Assembly (NCBI RefSeq): GCF_900243075.1
Contig: NZ_OEZH01000083.1
Span: 62,001 to 126,000 of the forward strand
Length of the DNA stretch: 64,000 bases
Direction: 5' to 3'
Origin: Clostridioides difficile
GTDB taxonomy: Bacteria; Bacillota; Clostridia; Peptostreptococcales; Peptostreptococcaceae
The notes under the pieces: generated by a model
Database searches by the model: none
Seen by the model: only the letters and a program-made list of their open reading frames with translations
What the model was told of the DNA's origin: nothing
Made by a program: the position numbers and the translations under genes
Part shown: one piece after another, positions 17,944 through 26,744 of the stretch
Position numbering within the stretch: the stretch's first letter is position 1
How the letters are laid out: every line of letters starts with the position of its first letter

Positions 17944-18017
17944 AAGAATTGAAAATTTAAACTGATGAAAATTAATAAAAAATAATCATAAATTATGTAA
18001 TTTGGGGGAGGAAATGT

Positions 18018-18806
18018 ATGATAAAATTAATAGCAACAGACTTAGATGGAACTTTGTTAGATGAAAAGAGCGAAATAAATCCAGAGTTTTATAAAGTATT
18101 TAAAAAATTAAGAGAGAGAGGGATAATGTTTTCTGCTGCGAGTGGCAGGCAGTATCAAAACCTTATAAAAAAATTTGAAGTCATAAAAGATGATATGATG
18201 TTTATATCAGAAAATGGAACACTAGTAGTATATAAAGGAAAAGAAATATTATCAAATCCTTTGGATAAAGAGTTAGTAAATGAAATTATAGAGACAACAA
18301 GAAGTATAAAAGGGAAAAAAATTGTAATGAGTGGTAAAAAATACGCTTATATAGAAAGTAAAGATGAAGCTTTTATAGAAGAGGTTAGTACTTACTATGC
18401 AAAGTTTAAAGTTGTAGAAGACTTGACAAAAGTAGAAGGTGATGTATTAAAGATAGCTGTATTTGACTTCAAAGGTGCAGAACATAACAATAGTATCTAC
18501 TTTGAAAAGTTTTCTGATAGAGCTCAAGTATGTATTTCTGGGGTAGAGTGGCTTGACTTAACTGCAAAAGGTGCGAATAAGGGTAGTGCCATAAAAAAAG
18601 TACAAAGAATGTTAGATATAAAATATGAAGAGACTATGGTATTTGGTGATCAATTGAATGATGTGGAAATGATGAAAAGTGCTTATCATAGTTATGCCAT
18701 GGAAAATGCAAATGAGCATTTGAAACAGATTGCTAGATTTAGAGCAAAAAGAAATACTGAAAATGGTGTTGTAGATAAAATAAAAGAGGTAATAAAAATT
18801 GGATAG
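18018..18806 (+). CDS. HAD-IIB (Cof-type) sugar-phosphate phosphatase
   Basis: 262 residues, typical of cytoplasmic Cof/YidA phosphatases. Motif I is DLDGTLLDEKSEI (nucleophile D8, acid D10), motif II is SAASGRQ, and motif IV is FGDQLNDVEMM; a C2B cap domain lies between. The lysine motif is in KGANKGSAI. Substrates of this group are usually sugar phosphates or flavin-type phosphates; none can be assigned. GGGGGAGG precedes the ATG. Own promoter and terminator indicate a single-gene unit. Confidence 0.9.
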   Translation: MIKLIATDLDGTLLDEKSEINPEFYKVFKKLRERGIMFSAASGRQYQNLIKKFEVIKDDMMFISENGTLVVYKGKEILSNPLDKELVNEIIETTRSIKGKKIVMSGKKYAYIESKDEAFIEEVSTYYAKFKVVEDLTKVEGDVLKIAVFDFKGAEHNNSIYFEKFSDRAQVCISGVEWLDLTAKGANKGSAIKKVQRMLDIKYEETMVFGDQLNDVEMMKSAYHSYAMENANEHLKQIARFRAKRNTENGVVDKIKEVIKIG

Positions 18807-18846
18807 CTATCTGTTTAGATGAGAAAGATTTTATAGAACCTTCAAA

Positions 18847-18906
18847 AAAATATCAATGTAATTTTTGATAAATAAACTTATTTATATAAAAATTACATTG
18901 ATATTT
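18847..18906. terminator. Bidirectional terminator, HAD gene and DUF4358 gene
   Basis: Long stem AAATATCAATGTAATTTTT / AAAAATTACATTGATATTT between converging genes. Confidence 0.85.
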
Positions 18907-18927
18907 AACAAACATCAATAAAGATAT

Positions 18928-19398
18928 TTATTTTTTTATGATACTCAATATTTTGTCTTCTATTTGAGACGCATTTTCAGCAGAAATTAAATAAACATAC
19001 TTGCCTGCTTTCTCAACTATAGTATTATTTGCTATTTCAGAATTGCTTTTTTCTCCATGTCCTTCTCCAAAAGGTGCTTGTACCATGTCTTTTTTATAAT
19101 TTTCTAGAGTTTTATAGATTTTATCTACATCGTTAGTTTTTATGACAATAATATCTTCTAGAGATAATTTATCAGAAGAATTAATTACAAAACCTTGAAT
19201 TATGTCTTCTTCCACATCATTGAAATAGTTAAATTCCTTTGCATCAAAGTGTTTTGATTCTTTTATAAGCAAATCAGAGGATTTTAATGACTTTTCAATT
19301 CTCGATGTGGAAACGTTTTTGTAATCACCACTTGAAGAACAACTAACCATTCCAAATGATAAGATTATCGAAAAAAACAATATTAAAATTTTTTTCAT
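18928..19398 (-). CDS. DUF4358 lipoprotein
   Basis: 156 residues with a lipoprotein signal peptide: basic MKK, hydrophobic 4-15 and lipobox GMVSC (C20). The mature part matches the DUF4358 pattern, with an FVINSSDKLSLEDIIVIKTNDVDKIYKTLENYK block and a late NNTIVEKAGKYVYLISAENASQIEDKI block. The protein would be anchored on the outer membrane face. Function is unknown for the family. AGGAGG-like GGAGG precedes the start on the minus strand. It faces the wall-synthesis genes but shares no operon with them. Confidence 0.85.
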   Translation of the reverse strand: MKKILILFFSIILSFGMVSCSSSGDYKNVSTSRIEKSLKSSDLLIKESKHFDAKEFNYFNDVEEDIIQGFVINSSDKLSLEDIIVIKTNDVDKIYKTLENYKKDMVQAPFGEGHGEKSNSEIANNTIVEKAGKYVYLISAENASQIEDKILSIIKK

Positions 19399-19536
19399 GA
19401 TAAACCTCCAAGTTTTTTAAACTCCATCTTAAATTAGTTTACTACATAATTATATAAAAATAAATGTATTTAATGTTACAGTTTTGATTAATAATGTAAT
19501 ATTTTGATAATAATACCTATTAAGAGGTGATTATAA

Positions 19537-20181
19537 ATGAGAATACCAAAACATGTAGGAATTATCCCAGATGGAAACAGAAGATGGGCAAGTCAAAATG
19601 GTATGACAAAAGATAGAGGATATGAAAGTGGAATAAACCCTGGACTAGAGTCTTATAGATTATGTAGAGATTTAGGTTGTGAAGAAGTAACTTTTTATGG
19701 ATTTACAACTGATAATACAAGACGTCCATCAGTGCAGACAAAAGCTTTTACAAAAGCATGTATTGATGCTGCAAATATATTAATAGATGAAGGTGCAGCT
19801 TTACTCGTTGTTGGAAATACAAAATCTCCAATGTTCCCTGAAGAATTATTACCATATACTAATAGAATTCAAGCTAAGGAAGGTCAAATAAAAGCAAATC
19901 TTCTGGTAAATTATGGATGGTATTGGGACTTAAATAATATATCAGGAGTAGAAAATGTAAATAAAAATAATATACAGGATTACATACAGTCATTTGATGT
20001 TTCTAGACTAGACTTGATAATCAGATGGGGTGGAAGAAGGAGACTAAGCGGTTTTCTTCCTGTACAATCAATTTATGCAGACTTTTATGTTATAGATAAT
20101 TATTGGCCAGATTTTAAAAGTGATGATATAAGAGATGCATTTAGTTGGTATGATACACAAGATGTTACTTTAGGCGGATAA
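19537..20181 (+). CDS. Atypical short cis-prenyltransferase (UppS-like)
   Basis: 214 residues, shorter than ordinary undecaprenyl diphosphate synthase (about 245). It keeps the pyrophosphate-binding start HVGIIPDGNRRWA, with the catalytic Asp, and a later RWGGRRRLSGFLPVQSIYADFY block equivalent to the conserved RTGGExRLSxFLxWQ region. The usual FSTENWxRP segment is replaced by YGFTTDNTRRPS. It probably condenses isopentenyl units to a cis-polyprenyl product, perhaps of unusual chain length, serving as a wall-glycan carrier. It is likely a second paralogue rather than the housekeeping uppS, since frr/cdsA are not adjacent. AGAGGTGA precedes the ATG. Confidence 0.8.
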   Translation: MRIPKHVGIIPDGNRRWASQNGMTKDRGYESGINPGLESYRLCRDLGCEEVTFYGFTTDNTRRPSVQTKAFTKACIDAANILIDEGAALLVVGNTKSPMFPEELLPYTNRIQAKEGQIKANLLVNYGWYWDLNNISGVENVNKNNIQDYIQSFDVSRLDLIIRWGGRRRLSGFLPVQSIYADFYVIDNYWPDFKSDDIRDAFSWYDTQDVTLGG

Positions 20182-20235
20182 TTAAAAATTTTCAGATTTA
20201 AGGTTGTAGAGTGTTTTAAATTATTGAAAAAAAAA

Positions 20236-20296
20236 CTTCTTGATGGTAAAATAACACTAATAATATGAAAAAGTGTAAAAATTTATACCAAGAAGG
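20236..20296 (+). promoter_or_regulatory. Leader hairpin covering the amidase ribosome site
   Basis: CTTCTTGATGGTA (20236-20248) can pair with TACCAAGAAG (20286-20295), with an inner ACACT/AGTGT stem. The right arm contains the AAGAAGG used as ribosome site for the amidase gene. Confidence 0.45.
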
Positions 20297-20304
20297 GTGA
20301 AGAA

Positions 20305-21129
20305 ATGTCAAAAGGCAAGAATAACAATAATTCGAGAAATAAATCTAAAAATACCAGCCATCTGAATAGAAAAAAGCGAAAATTAAATAAGAAAAAGTTA
20401 ACAATGTTGATTTGCTTTACAGTGTTATTTTTATTTATTGCATTTAAAGCTACTCAAGGTGTAGTAGCTTTAGTAAAAGGTATGGATAAAAGTAATAAAA
20501 CTAGCCAACAACAAAATGTTGACTCAGAACAATTTGACCTTGGCAATGAAGAAGAAAATAAAAATAAAAAATATACTGTGTTTATAGACCCAGGTCATGG
20601 AGGCAATGATAAAGGGACTCAAAGCAAGACTAGTAATAGATATGAAAAAGACTTAAATTTACAGATTTCAAAAAAATTAGCAAATAAATTATCTAAACAA
20701 AAGGATATTCAAGTAGTAGTATCTAGAACTGATGATACATATGTATCATTGATGGATAGAGCTAATTTAGCAAATAATAGTTCTGCTGATGTACTTGTTT
20801 CCATTCATTTAAATGCAGAAAAAAATGGCAATACAGCAACAGGTATAGAAACTTGGTATAGGAATAAAGCTACAGATGGCTCAAAAGAACTTGCACAGAC
20901 AGTACAAAGTACTATAGCATCCTATGTTAAAGTGAGGGACAGGGGTATAGTTGAAAATAACTTTGAAGTACTTAGAGAATCACGTATGCCTGCCATATTG
21001 GTAGAGTGTGGCTTTTTAACAACCCCTTCAGAGGAACGAAAAATAGTAAATGAAAAGTATCAAGAACAACTTACAGAAGGAATTGTTCAAGGTGTACTTT
21101 CATACTTAGATTCTAAAGGGAATAAGTAA
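20305..21129 (+). CDS. N-acetylmuramoyl-L-alanine amidase (Amidase_3) with N-terminal membrane anchor
   Basis: 274 residues. A very basic, Asn-rich N-terminus (1-31) precedes one membrane segment (about 32-53) and a linker. The zinc amidase domain runs about 90-270. Zinc ligands and the catalytic Glu are visible: H98 (FIDPGHGG), E114 (YEKDLN), H168 (VSIHLNA) and E234 (LVECGF). It cleaves the MurNAc-L-Ala bond of peptidoglycan. With no cell-wall-binding repeats, it should act close to the membrane. A strong terminator follows. Confidence 0.93.
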   Translation: MSKGKNNNNSRNKSKNTSHLNRKKRKLNKKKLTMLICFTVLFLFIAFKATQGVVALVKGMDKSNKTSQQQNVDSEQFDLGNEEENKNKKYTVFIDPGHGGNDKGTQSKTSNRYEKDLNLQISKKLANKLSKQKDIQVVVSRTDDTYVSLMDRANLANNSSADVLVSIHLNAEKNGNTATGIETWYRNKATDGSKELAQTVQSTIASYVKVRDRGIVENNFEVLRESRMPAILVECGFLTTPSEERKIVNEKYQEQLTEGIVQGVLSYLDSKGNK

Positions 21130-21172
21130 GTTAACTTTATTACATCATGTTGAAAAGATTATTTGAGTTTAG

Positions 21173-21225
21173 AAACTATGAAATTAGAAATTATTTTGTC
21201 TATATCTAATTTCATAGTTTTTTTT
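21173..21225 (+). terminator. Rho-independent terminator after the amidase gene
   Basis: Stem AAACTATGAAATTAGA / TCTAATTTCATAGTTT with a tail of eight T. Confidence 0.9.
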
Positions 21226-21305
21226 GCAAAAAATCGATATTTGTGAAATTTAAGAAGATAAATTTAGTATAGTATAATGTAGTTATTTATATGTGATTTT
21301 AACTT

Positions 21306-21337
21306 ACATTGATTTGCTATCAATTGTGCTTTATAAT
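21306..21337 (+). promoter_or_regulatory. Promoter with dyad operator candidate, EAL-Rrf2-camA unit
   Basis: TTGATT (21309-21314), 17-bp spacer, TATAAT (21332-21337). The -35 lies in the dyad ATTGAT-N5-ATCAAT (21308-21324), extended to AC-ATTGAT...ATCAATTGT with one gap. The Rrf2 regulator in the same operon is a candidate ligand. Confidence 0.55.
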
Positions 21338-21389
21338 TAATATATAAAAACTTTAACTGTAAGATAATTTAAAAAATAGGGGAATTTAT

Positions 21390-22937
21390 ATGAATAAAAA
21401 TAGTATGACAAAAATTTACAGTTTAAATAAAATAATTTTTATCATAATTGGAATTTTGGGAATCATTTTACTTACAAGACATATTGGAATAAATATTAAG
21501 GTTTTAATTTTAATGTTATTGACCTTATTTAGTATAAATGTATTTATTTCGTATCTTAAAATTAAGCTGTATGAGGATAAATTTAATTTAGAATTAATAA
21601 ATAATCCAGATAAGCTTATAAATATTACTAAAGATGAAAATTTTCTAAAGCATATTCAAAATTATATCATCAGCAATAAGGAAGAAAACTGTGTGATGGC
21701 TTGTTTTGATTTATGTAGACTCAAACTTATAAATGATATATATGGTTATGAGTTAGGGGATGAAGTATTAAATAATATCTCGAGTAACTTAAAAAATTAT
21801 TTTGGAGAAGAAGCTATCTATGGAAAATTAAAAAGTGATGTTTTTATATTAATAATAAAACTTGAAGATAGAGAACAGAAGATTCCTTACTTAGTAAATC
21901 TCATCAAGAATAAAATTGTGACATTAAGTCAGATTGACAGTTTTAAAATGGACATAAATGTTGAGACATCTATTGGAATTTATAAATTTAATATTGATGA
22001 AATTGATATAAAAAAAGCTATGGATAATGCTGATATGGCAAGGATTAAATCAAAAGGACTAAAGCATATAGAATATGTAGAATTTGATACTGTCATGGAA
22101 GAGGAAGCACAATCACTTATGGAAATAGAGAGAGATTTATTCTTAGCTATTAAAAATAAAGAGTTTGTAATTCATTATCAACCAAAAGTTGATTCAAGTA
22201 CAAATAAAATTATAGGCTCAGAGGCATTAATAAGATGGGTGCATCCATCTTTAGGTATGGTTGGACCAAATAAATTTATACCTATCGCTGAAAGAAGTGG
22301 TCTGATAAACAATATTGGTAGATGGTTAATTCAAGAAGTTTTTGTTACTATCGATAAGTGGATTTCAGAAGGTATAAATGTACTACCAGTCTCAATAAAT
22401 CTTTCTAGAGTAGAACTATATAAAAACGATTTAGTAGATTTTTTTAAACTGATGTTTAATACATATAATGTTCCTAAAGAGCTTATAGAAGTAGAAATTA
22501 CAGAGACAACGGCACTAAGAGATGTAGGATTTATAAGTGAAAGGCTTTATGAGATTAAATCTTTAGGCATAAATATATTATTAGATGATTTTGGTGTAGG
22601 TAACTCAAATTTTATTAATCTTAAAGGGATACCACTAGATGTTATAAAAATTGATAGGTCACTTATATTGGATATAGTTACGAATACAAAAACAAAGTTT
22701 ATGGTAAAAGCAATTGTTAATCTTTCACATGACTTAAACTTAACTGTTATATGTGAGGGGGTAGAGGATATGAATCAGGTTAAAATTTTAAATGAAATGG
22801 GATGTAATTTCATACAAGGCTATGTATTTTTTAAACCTTTAGATGAGATTAGTTATAAAAGACTTCTTACTGACAGAAGTCATATAAATCTGGACGATAT
22901 TCTTTTAGATAAATTCATGGCAGTTGAGGAGGAATAA
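21390..22937 (+). CDS. Membrane GGDEF-EAL protein, c-di-GMP phosphodiesterase with degenerate GGDEF
   Basis: 515 residues. Two membrane segments (about 12-55) lead into a GGDEF-like domain (about 85-235) and a complete EAL domain (about 240-500). The GGDEF signature site reads KSDVF instead of GGDEF, so cyclase activity is probably lost; it may sense GTP or be inert. The EAL domain keeps SEALIRW, EITET, LLDDFGVGNSN, KIDRSL, CEGVE and QGYVFFKP, so c-di-GMP hydrolysis is expected. The stop lies 2 bp before the Rrf2 start, so the two are translationally coupled. Its position places c-di-GMP turnover in the same transcript as camA. Confidence 0.9.
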   Translation: MNKNSMTKIYSLNKIIFIIIGILGIILLTRHIGINIKVLILMLLTLFSINVFISYLKIKLYEDKFNLELINNPDKLINITKDENFLKHIQNYIISNKEENCVMACFDLCRLKLINDIYGYELGDEVLNNISSNLKNYFGEEAIYGKLKSDVFILIIKLEDREQKIPYLVNLIKNKIVTLSQIDSFKMDINVETSIGIYKFNIDEIDIKKAMDNADMARIKSKGLKHIEYVEFDTVMEEEAQSLMEIERDLFLAIKNKEFVIHYQPKVDSSTNKIIGSEALIRWVHPSLGMVGPNKFIPIAERSGLINNIGRWLIQEVFVTIDKWISEGINVLPVSINLSRVELYKNDLVDFFKLMFNTYNVPKELIEVEITETTALRDVGFISERLYEIKSLGINILLDDFGVGNSNFINLKGIPLDVIKIDRSLILDIVTNTKTKFMVKAIVNLSHDLNLTVICEGVEDMNQVKILNEMGCNFIQGYVFFKPLDEISYKRLLTDRSHINLDDILLDKFMAVEEE

Positions 22938-22939
22938 GA

Positions 22940-23338
22940 ATGATTTCAGAAGATGTAGATTATTCAATAAGAATTATAAGAGCTATGTTTAATAATGGAG
23001 AAAATAATTCAATAGATGCTAAAACAATATCAAAAAGTGAAGATATACCAATACTAACACTATACAGACTACTTAGAAAGCTTTGTGCAAATAATATTCT
23101 TACTTTTAATAAAGAAGATAACAAGAAATACATGTTAAATGTATCATTGGATACAATAAGTCTAAGAACTATTGTAGAAGCAATTGATGGGAAAATATAT
23201 ATAAATAAATGTACGAGATATGTATCTAATTGCAGTAATTGCTTAAAAGGTTGTAAAGTAAATCATGAATTACTAGAAATAGAAAAAGAAATCTATAAAC
23301 TTTTATCGAGAAAATCTATAAGACAAATACTAGAATAA
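22940..23338 (+). CDS. Rrf2-family transcriptional regulator
   Basis: 132 residues: winged helix-turn-helix at the N-terminus (DYSIRIIRAMF, ILTLYRLLRKLCANNILTF) and a C-terminal Cys cluster C91, C98, C101, C105 in KCTRYVSNCSNCLKGCKVN. Rrf2 proteins such as IscR use three Cys in this same region to bind an Fe-S cluster. The spacing differs (C-x6-C-x2-C-x3-C), so cluster binding is plausible but unproven. The ribosome site (GAGGAGG) lies inside the end of the EAL gene. camA starts 39 bp downstream. It probably autoregulates the operon. Confidence 0.9.
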   Translation: MISEDVDYSIRIIRAMFNNGENNSIDAKTISKSEDIPILTLYRLLRKLCANNILTFNKEDNKKYMLNVSLDTISLRTIVEAIDGKIYINKCTRYVSNCSNCLKGCKVNHELLEIEKEIYKLLSRKSIRQILE

Positions 23339-23377
23339 TAAATTTTCAGCTATGATAATAATTGGAGGTTTTCGACT

Positions 23378-25111
23378 ATGGATGATATATCTCAAGATAA
23401 TTTTCTACTATCTAAAGAGTATGAGAATAGTTTAGATGTAGACACTAAAAAAGCAAGTGGAATATATTATACTCCTAAAATCATTGTAGATTATATTGTA
23501 AAAAAAACTTTAAAAAATCATGATATAATTAAAAATCCATATCCACGAATACTCGATATTTCTTGTGGGTGTGGAAATTTTCTTTTAGAAGTATACGATA
23601 TTTTATATGACTTATTTGAGGAAAATATATATGAATTAAAAAAGAAATATGATGAAAATTATTGGACTGTTGATAACATACACCGTCATATATTAAACTA
23701 TTGTATATATGGTGCTGACATTGATGAAAAAGCCATAAAGATATTAAAAGATAGCTTAAGAAACAAAAAGGTAGTAAACGATTTGGATGAATCTGATATA
23801 AAGATTAATCTATTTTGTTGTGATAGCCTTAAAAAGAATTGGCGATATAAGTTTGATTACATAATTGGTAATCCACCATATATTGGTCATAAAAAACTAG
23901 AAAAGAAATATAAGAAGTTTCTTGTAGAAAAATATAGTGAAGTTTATAAAGATAAAGCTGATTTGTATTTTTGTTTTTATAAAAAGATTATAGATATCCT
24001 AAAAAAAGGAGGAACTGGTAGTGTTATAACTCCACGATATTTCTTAGAAAGTTTATCAGGCAAAGATTTAAGAGAATATATTAAATCGAATGTCAATGTT
24101 AAAGAAATAGTAGATTTTTTGGGTGCAAATATATTTAAAAATATAGGGGTATCTAGTTGCATACTTACTTTTGATAAGAAAAAATCAAAAGATACACCTA
24201 TAGATGTATTTAAAATAAAAAATGAGGATATATGTATAAATAAATTTGAAACGCTAGAAGAACTTCTAAATAGCAGTAAGTTCGAGCATTTTAATATAAA
24301 TCAGAGTTTGCTATCTGATGAATGGATACTTGTAAATAAGGATGATGAAACTTTTTATAATAAGATACAAGAAAAATGTAAATATAGCTTGGAAGATATA
24401 GCAATAAGTTTTCAAGGAATAATCACAGGGTGTGACAAAGCATTTATCTTAAGTAAAGATGATGTAAAATTGAATCTTGTAGATGATAAATTTTTAAAGT
24501 GTTGGATAAAGAGTAAAAATATAAATAAGTATATAGTAGATAAAAGTGAATATAGGCTAATATACTCAAATGATATAGATAATGAGAATACAAATAAAAA
24601 GGTGCTAGATGAGATTATAGGGATATATAAAACAAAGTTAGAAAACAGAAGAGAATGTAAAAGCGGAATAAGGAAATGGTATGAACTTCAATGGGGAAGA
24701 GAAAAGCTTTTCTTTGAAAGAAAAAAGATAATGTATCCTTATAAATCAAATGAAAATAGATTTGCTATAGATTATGACAACAATTTTTCAAGTGCAGATG
24801 TATATTCTTTTTTTATAAAAGAAGAGTATTTAGACAAATTTTCATATGAATACCTAGTTGGAATTTTAAATTCCAGAATTTATGATAAATACTTTAAAAT
24901 AACTGCTAAAAAAATGAGTAAAAATATATACGATTACTATCCTAATAAGGTTATGAAGATAAGGATTTTTAGAGATAATAATTATGAAGAAATAGAGAAT
25001 TTGTCAAAGCAAATAATATCAATTTTATTAGATAAGTCTATAGATAAAGAAAAAGTAGAAAGATTGCAGATAAAAATGGATAATTTAATAATGGATTCTT
25101 TAGGGATATAA
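23378..25111 (+). CDS. camA: Orphan DNA adenine methyltransferase CamA
   Basis: 577 residues. SAM-binding motif I is ILDISCGCGNFLLEV (about 58-72), an acidic motif is YGADIDEKAI, and the catalytic motif is IIGNPPYIGH (NPPY at 165-168), followed by a large target-recognition half (about 290-577). No endonuclease or specificity subunit is adjacent. Size, motifs, and placement between an Rrf2 gene and a patatin gene match CamA, the conserved C. difficile enzyme that makes m6A at the last A of CAAAAA and affects sporulation and colonisation. GGAGG at 23365-23369 fits the ATG. Confidence 0.93.
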   Translation: MDDISQDNFLLSKEYENSLDVDTKKASGIYYTPKIIVDYIVKKTLKNHDIIKNPYPRILDISCGCGNFLLEVYDILYDLFEENIYELKKKYDENYWTVDNIHRHILNYCIYGADIDEKAIKILKDSLRNKKVVNDLDESDIKINLFCCDSLKKNWRYKFDYIIGNPPYIGHKKLEKKYKKFLVEKYSEVYKDKADLYFCFYKKIIDILKKGGTGSVITPRYFLESLSGKDLREYIKSNVNVKEIVDFLGANIFKNIGVSSCILTFDKKKSKDTPIDVFKIKNEDICINKFETLEELLNSSKFEHFNINQSLLSDEWILVNKDDETFYNKIQEKCKYSLEDIAISFQGIITGCDKAFILSKDDVKLNLVDDKFLKCWIKSKNINKYIVDKSEYRLIYSNDIDNENTNKKVLDEIIGIYKTKLENRRECKSGIRKWYELQWGREKLFFERKKIMYPYKSNENRFAIDYDNNFSSADVYSFFIKEEYLDKFSYEYLVGILNSRIYDKYFKITAKKMSKNIYDYYPNKVMKIRIFRDNNYEEIENLSKQIISILLDKSIDKEKVERLQIKMDNLIMDSLGI

Positions 25112-25176
25112 GTAACTGTGAATACGAAAAAATTTACAAGATGTTAATTATTTATCTAAATTTAGAAAGAAAAAGT

Positions 25177-25227
25177 TAGCCATATAAAAAATATTAAAAA
25201 TATATACTTTTCAATATTTTTTTGATA
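25177..25227 (+). terminator. Possible weak terminator after camA
   Basis: A/T-only stem AAAAATATT / AATATTTTT with a T-rich tail. The absence of G-C pairs makes it uncertain. Confidence 0.35.
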
Positions 25228-25342
25228 AAATAAAAATGAATTTGTGCAATTTTATTTTTCTCCAATAACTAAAAATAGTTTTTGAATTAATATTTGCTGA
25301 GGAATAAAAATCAGAAACGTTTTTGATATAGTAGGTGATAAT

Positions 25343-26554
25343 ATGAAAGGATTAGTTTTAGAAGGTGGAGGAACAAAAGGAGCCTACCAAATAGGAGCAT
25401 ATAAAGCTTTAAGAGAGCTTGGTATAGAGTTTCAAGGAGTAACTGGCACATCAATTGGTGCTTTAAATGGAGCATATATAATTCAAAATGATATCGAAGT
25501 AATGGAAGATATTTGGTTAAATTATGATTATACTCATTTTATGAACATTGATAAAGAAACCTATGAGAGATTTAAAAATGTAGATTTCACTACTAAAAAT
25601 ATCAATGCAGTGTTTGAACTTATAAATAAAGCTAGAAAAAATGAAGGTATAGATATAAGCCCATTAAGACAACTGATGGAAACTACATTAAATGAAGACA
25701 TAATAAGAAAATCAAAAAAAGACTTTGGACTTGTTACGGTTTGGTGGGATAAAAAGATTAATCCATATCCATTGTATATTGAAGATATACCACAAGGAAG
25801 ACTGATTGATTATTTAATCGCTAGTTCCAGTTTGCCTATTTTTCAAACGAACATGATGGACGATAAATTATATCTTGATGGAATGTTCTGTGATAACATG
25901 CCAATAGGACTTTTAGAAGACAAAGGTTATGAAGATGTTGTTGTAATTAGGCTGCTTGATGATTTTATTGGTAAAATGAATCTAAGTAGACACCAGAATA
26001 TAAATGTAAAAACTATAATACCATCAGAGTATCTAGGAGGTTCTCTTAATAAAGATAGAGATAATGTAGAAAAAAATATTCGATTGGGTTACTTGGATAC
26101 TATGAAAGCATATGAAAGATGCACTGGGATTAAGTATTATTTTGATGTAGAATATAAGTATAATGAAGAATACTGTTTTGATAAATTTAGAAGTATGAGT
26201 AATGAAACAATACAATATATTTGTAATTTACTGAATATAAAGAGAGATGCTTCGCTTAGAACTGTTATGGAAAGTGTAATACCAAAGCTTGGTGAGGTAC
26301 TTGGATTGCCAAAGAATTTTTCATATAAAGATTTATTTTACTGCATATATGAAAAAAAACTTGAAGAAAATAGTATAAACAGGATAAAATTATATGATTT
26401 TAATAAGGTTATAGATGTTGTAAATACAAATATTGATTCTAATAAAAATTTAGCTTCTAATTTTGAAATTAGACCTAAAATTAGTATTAAAAAGAACAAA
26501 AATACAAAATTATTGACAAATTGTATTATAAAAGACATAAAAAACCAAAGTTAA
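25343..26554 (+). CDS. Patatin-like phospholipase
   Basis: 403 residues. The patatin domain (about 2-200) has the oxyanion loop EGGGTKGAYQIG (7-18), the nucleophile elbow GTSIG (S37) and the Asp of the Ser-Asp dyad in YLDGMFCDNMP. About 200 further residues of unknown function follow. Related enzymes hydrolyse acyl esters of membrane lipids; substrate and timing are unknown. No signal peptide. AGGTGATAAT precedes the ATG. It is separated from camA by 231 AT-rich bases, so it may have its own promoter. Confidence 0.9.
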   Translation: MKGLVLEGGGTKGAYQIGAYKALRELGIEFQGVTGTSIGALNGAYIIQNDIEVMEDIWLNYDYTHFMNIDKETYERFKNVDFTTKNINAVFELINKARKNEGIDISPLRQLMETTLNEDIIRKSKKDFGLVTVWWDKKINPYPLYIEDIPQGRLIDYLIASSSLPIFQTNMMDDKLYLDGMFCDNMPIGLLEDKGYEDVVVIRLLDDFIGKMNLSRHQNINVKTIIPSEYLGGSLNKDRDNVEKNIRLGYLDTMKAYERCTGIKYYFDVEYKYNEEYCFDKFRSMSNETIQYICNLLNIKRDASLRTVMESVIPKLGEVLGLPKNFSYKDLFYCIYEKKLEENSINRIKLYDFNKVIDVVNTNIDSNKNLASNFEIRPKISIKKNKNTKLLTNCIIKDIKNQS

Positions 26555-26584
26555 ATAAAAAACAAAAAAAATTTGTAATTATAC

Positions 26585-26613
26585 TCGAAAAAAGTGTATA
26601 TTAGTAGTATAAT
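26585..26613 (+). promoter_or_regulatory. Probable ptsH promoter
   Basis: Consensus TATAAT (26608-26613) with a poor -35 (TCGAAA) at 17-bp spacing. Transcription would start close to the leader repeats at 26623. Confidence 0.45.
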
Positions 26614-26622
26614 ATTTTTGTA

Positions 26623-26674
26623 GCACTAGTGGGAACAAAAAATGACCATAGGACAAAAAAGTACCACTAAGTGC
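26623..26674 (+). promoter_or_regulatory. Structured ptsH leader with direct repeats
   Basis: GCACTAGTGG (26623-26632) can pair with CCACTAAGTGC (26664-26674) with one bulge. Between the arms are two imperfect direct repeats, GGAACAAAAAATGACC and GGACAAAAAAGTACC, each holding one CAAAAA. It resembles no riboswitch class I can name. Confidence 0.5.
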
Positions 26675-26744
26675 CATTAAAGTAAAAAATAGGAAAACAA
26701 TTTTAAAAAATATAAAATGTAAAGTCTATAGGAGGATTTAAAAA

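Larger units (their letters stand above)
17650..18017. other. Divergent intergenic region, LCP gene and HAD gene
   Basis: 368 bp without a gene. It contains one promoter facing left (17692-17720) and one facing right (17916-17943); the AT-rich stretch between shows no clear operator or RNA structure. Confidence 0.7.

Noticed and set aside
23378-25111. Type IIG or type I restriction enzyme instead of an orphan methyltransferase
   Set aside because: No PD-ExK nuclease motif, helicase or specificity subunit in the protein or beside it; length and context fit CamA.
26623-26674. Possible c-di-GMP riboswitch or MraZ-box array before ptsH
   Set aside because: No GEMM core sequences, and GTGGG occurs once rather than as spaced repeats. 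Kept only as an unnamed structured leader.
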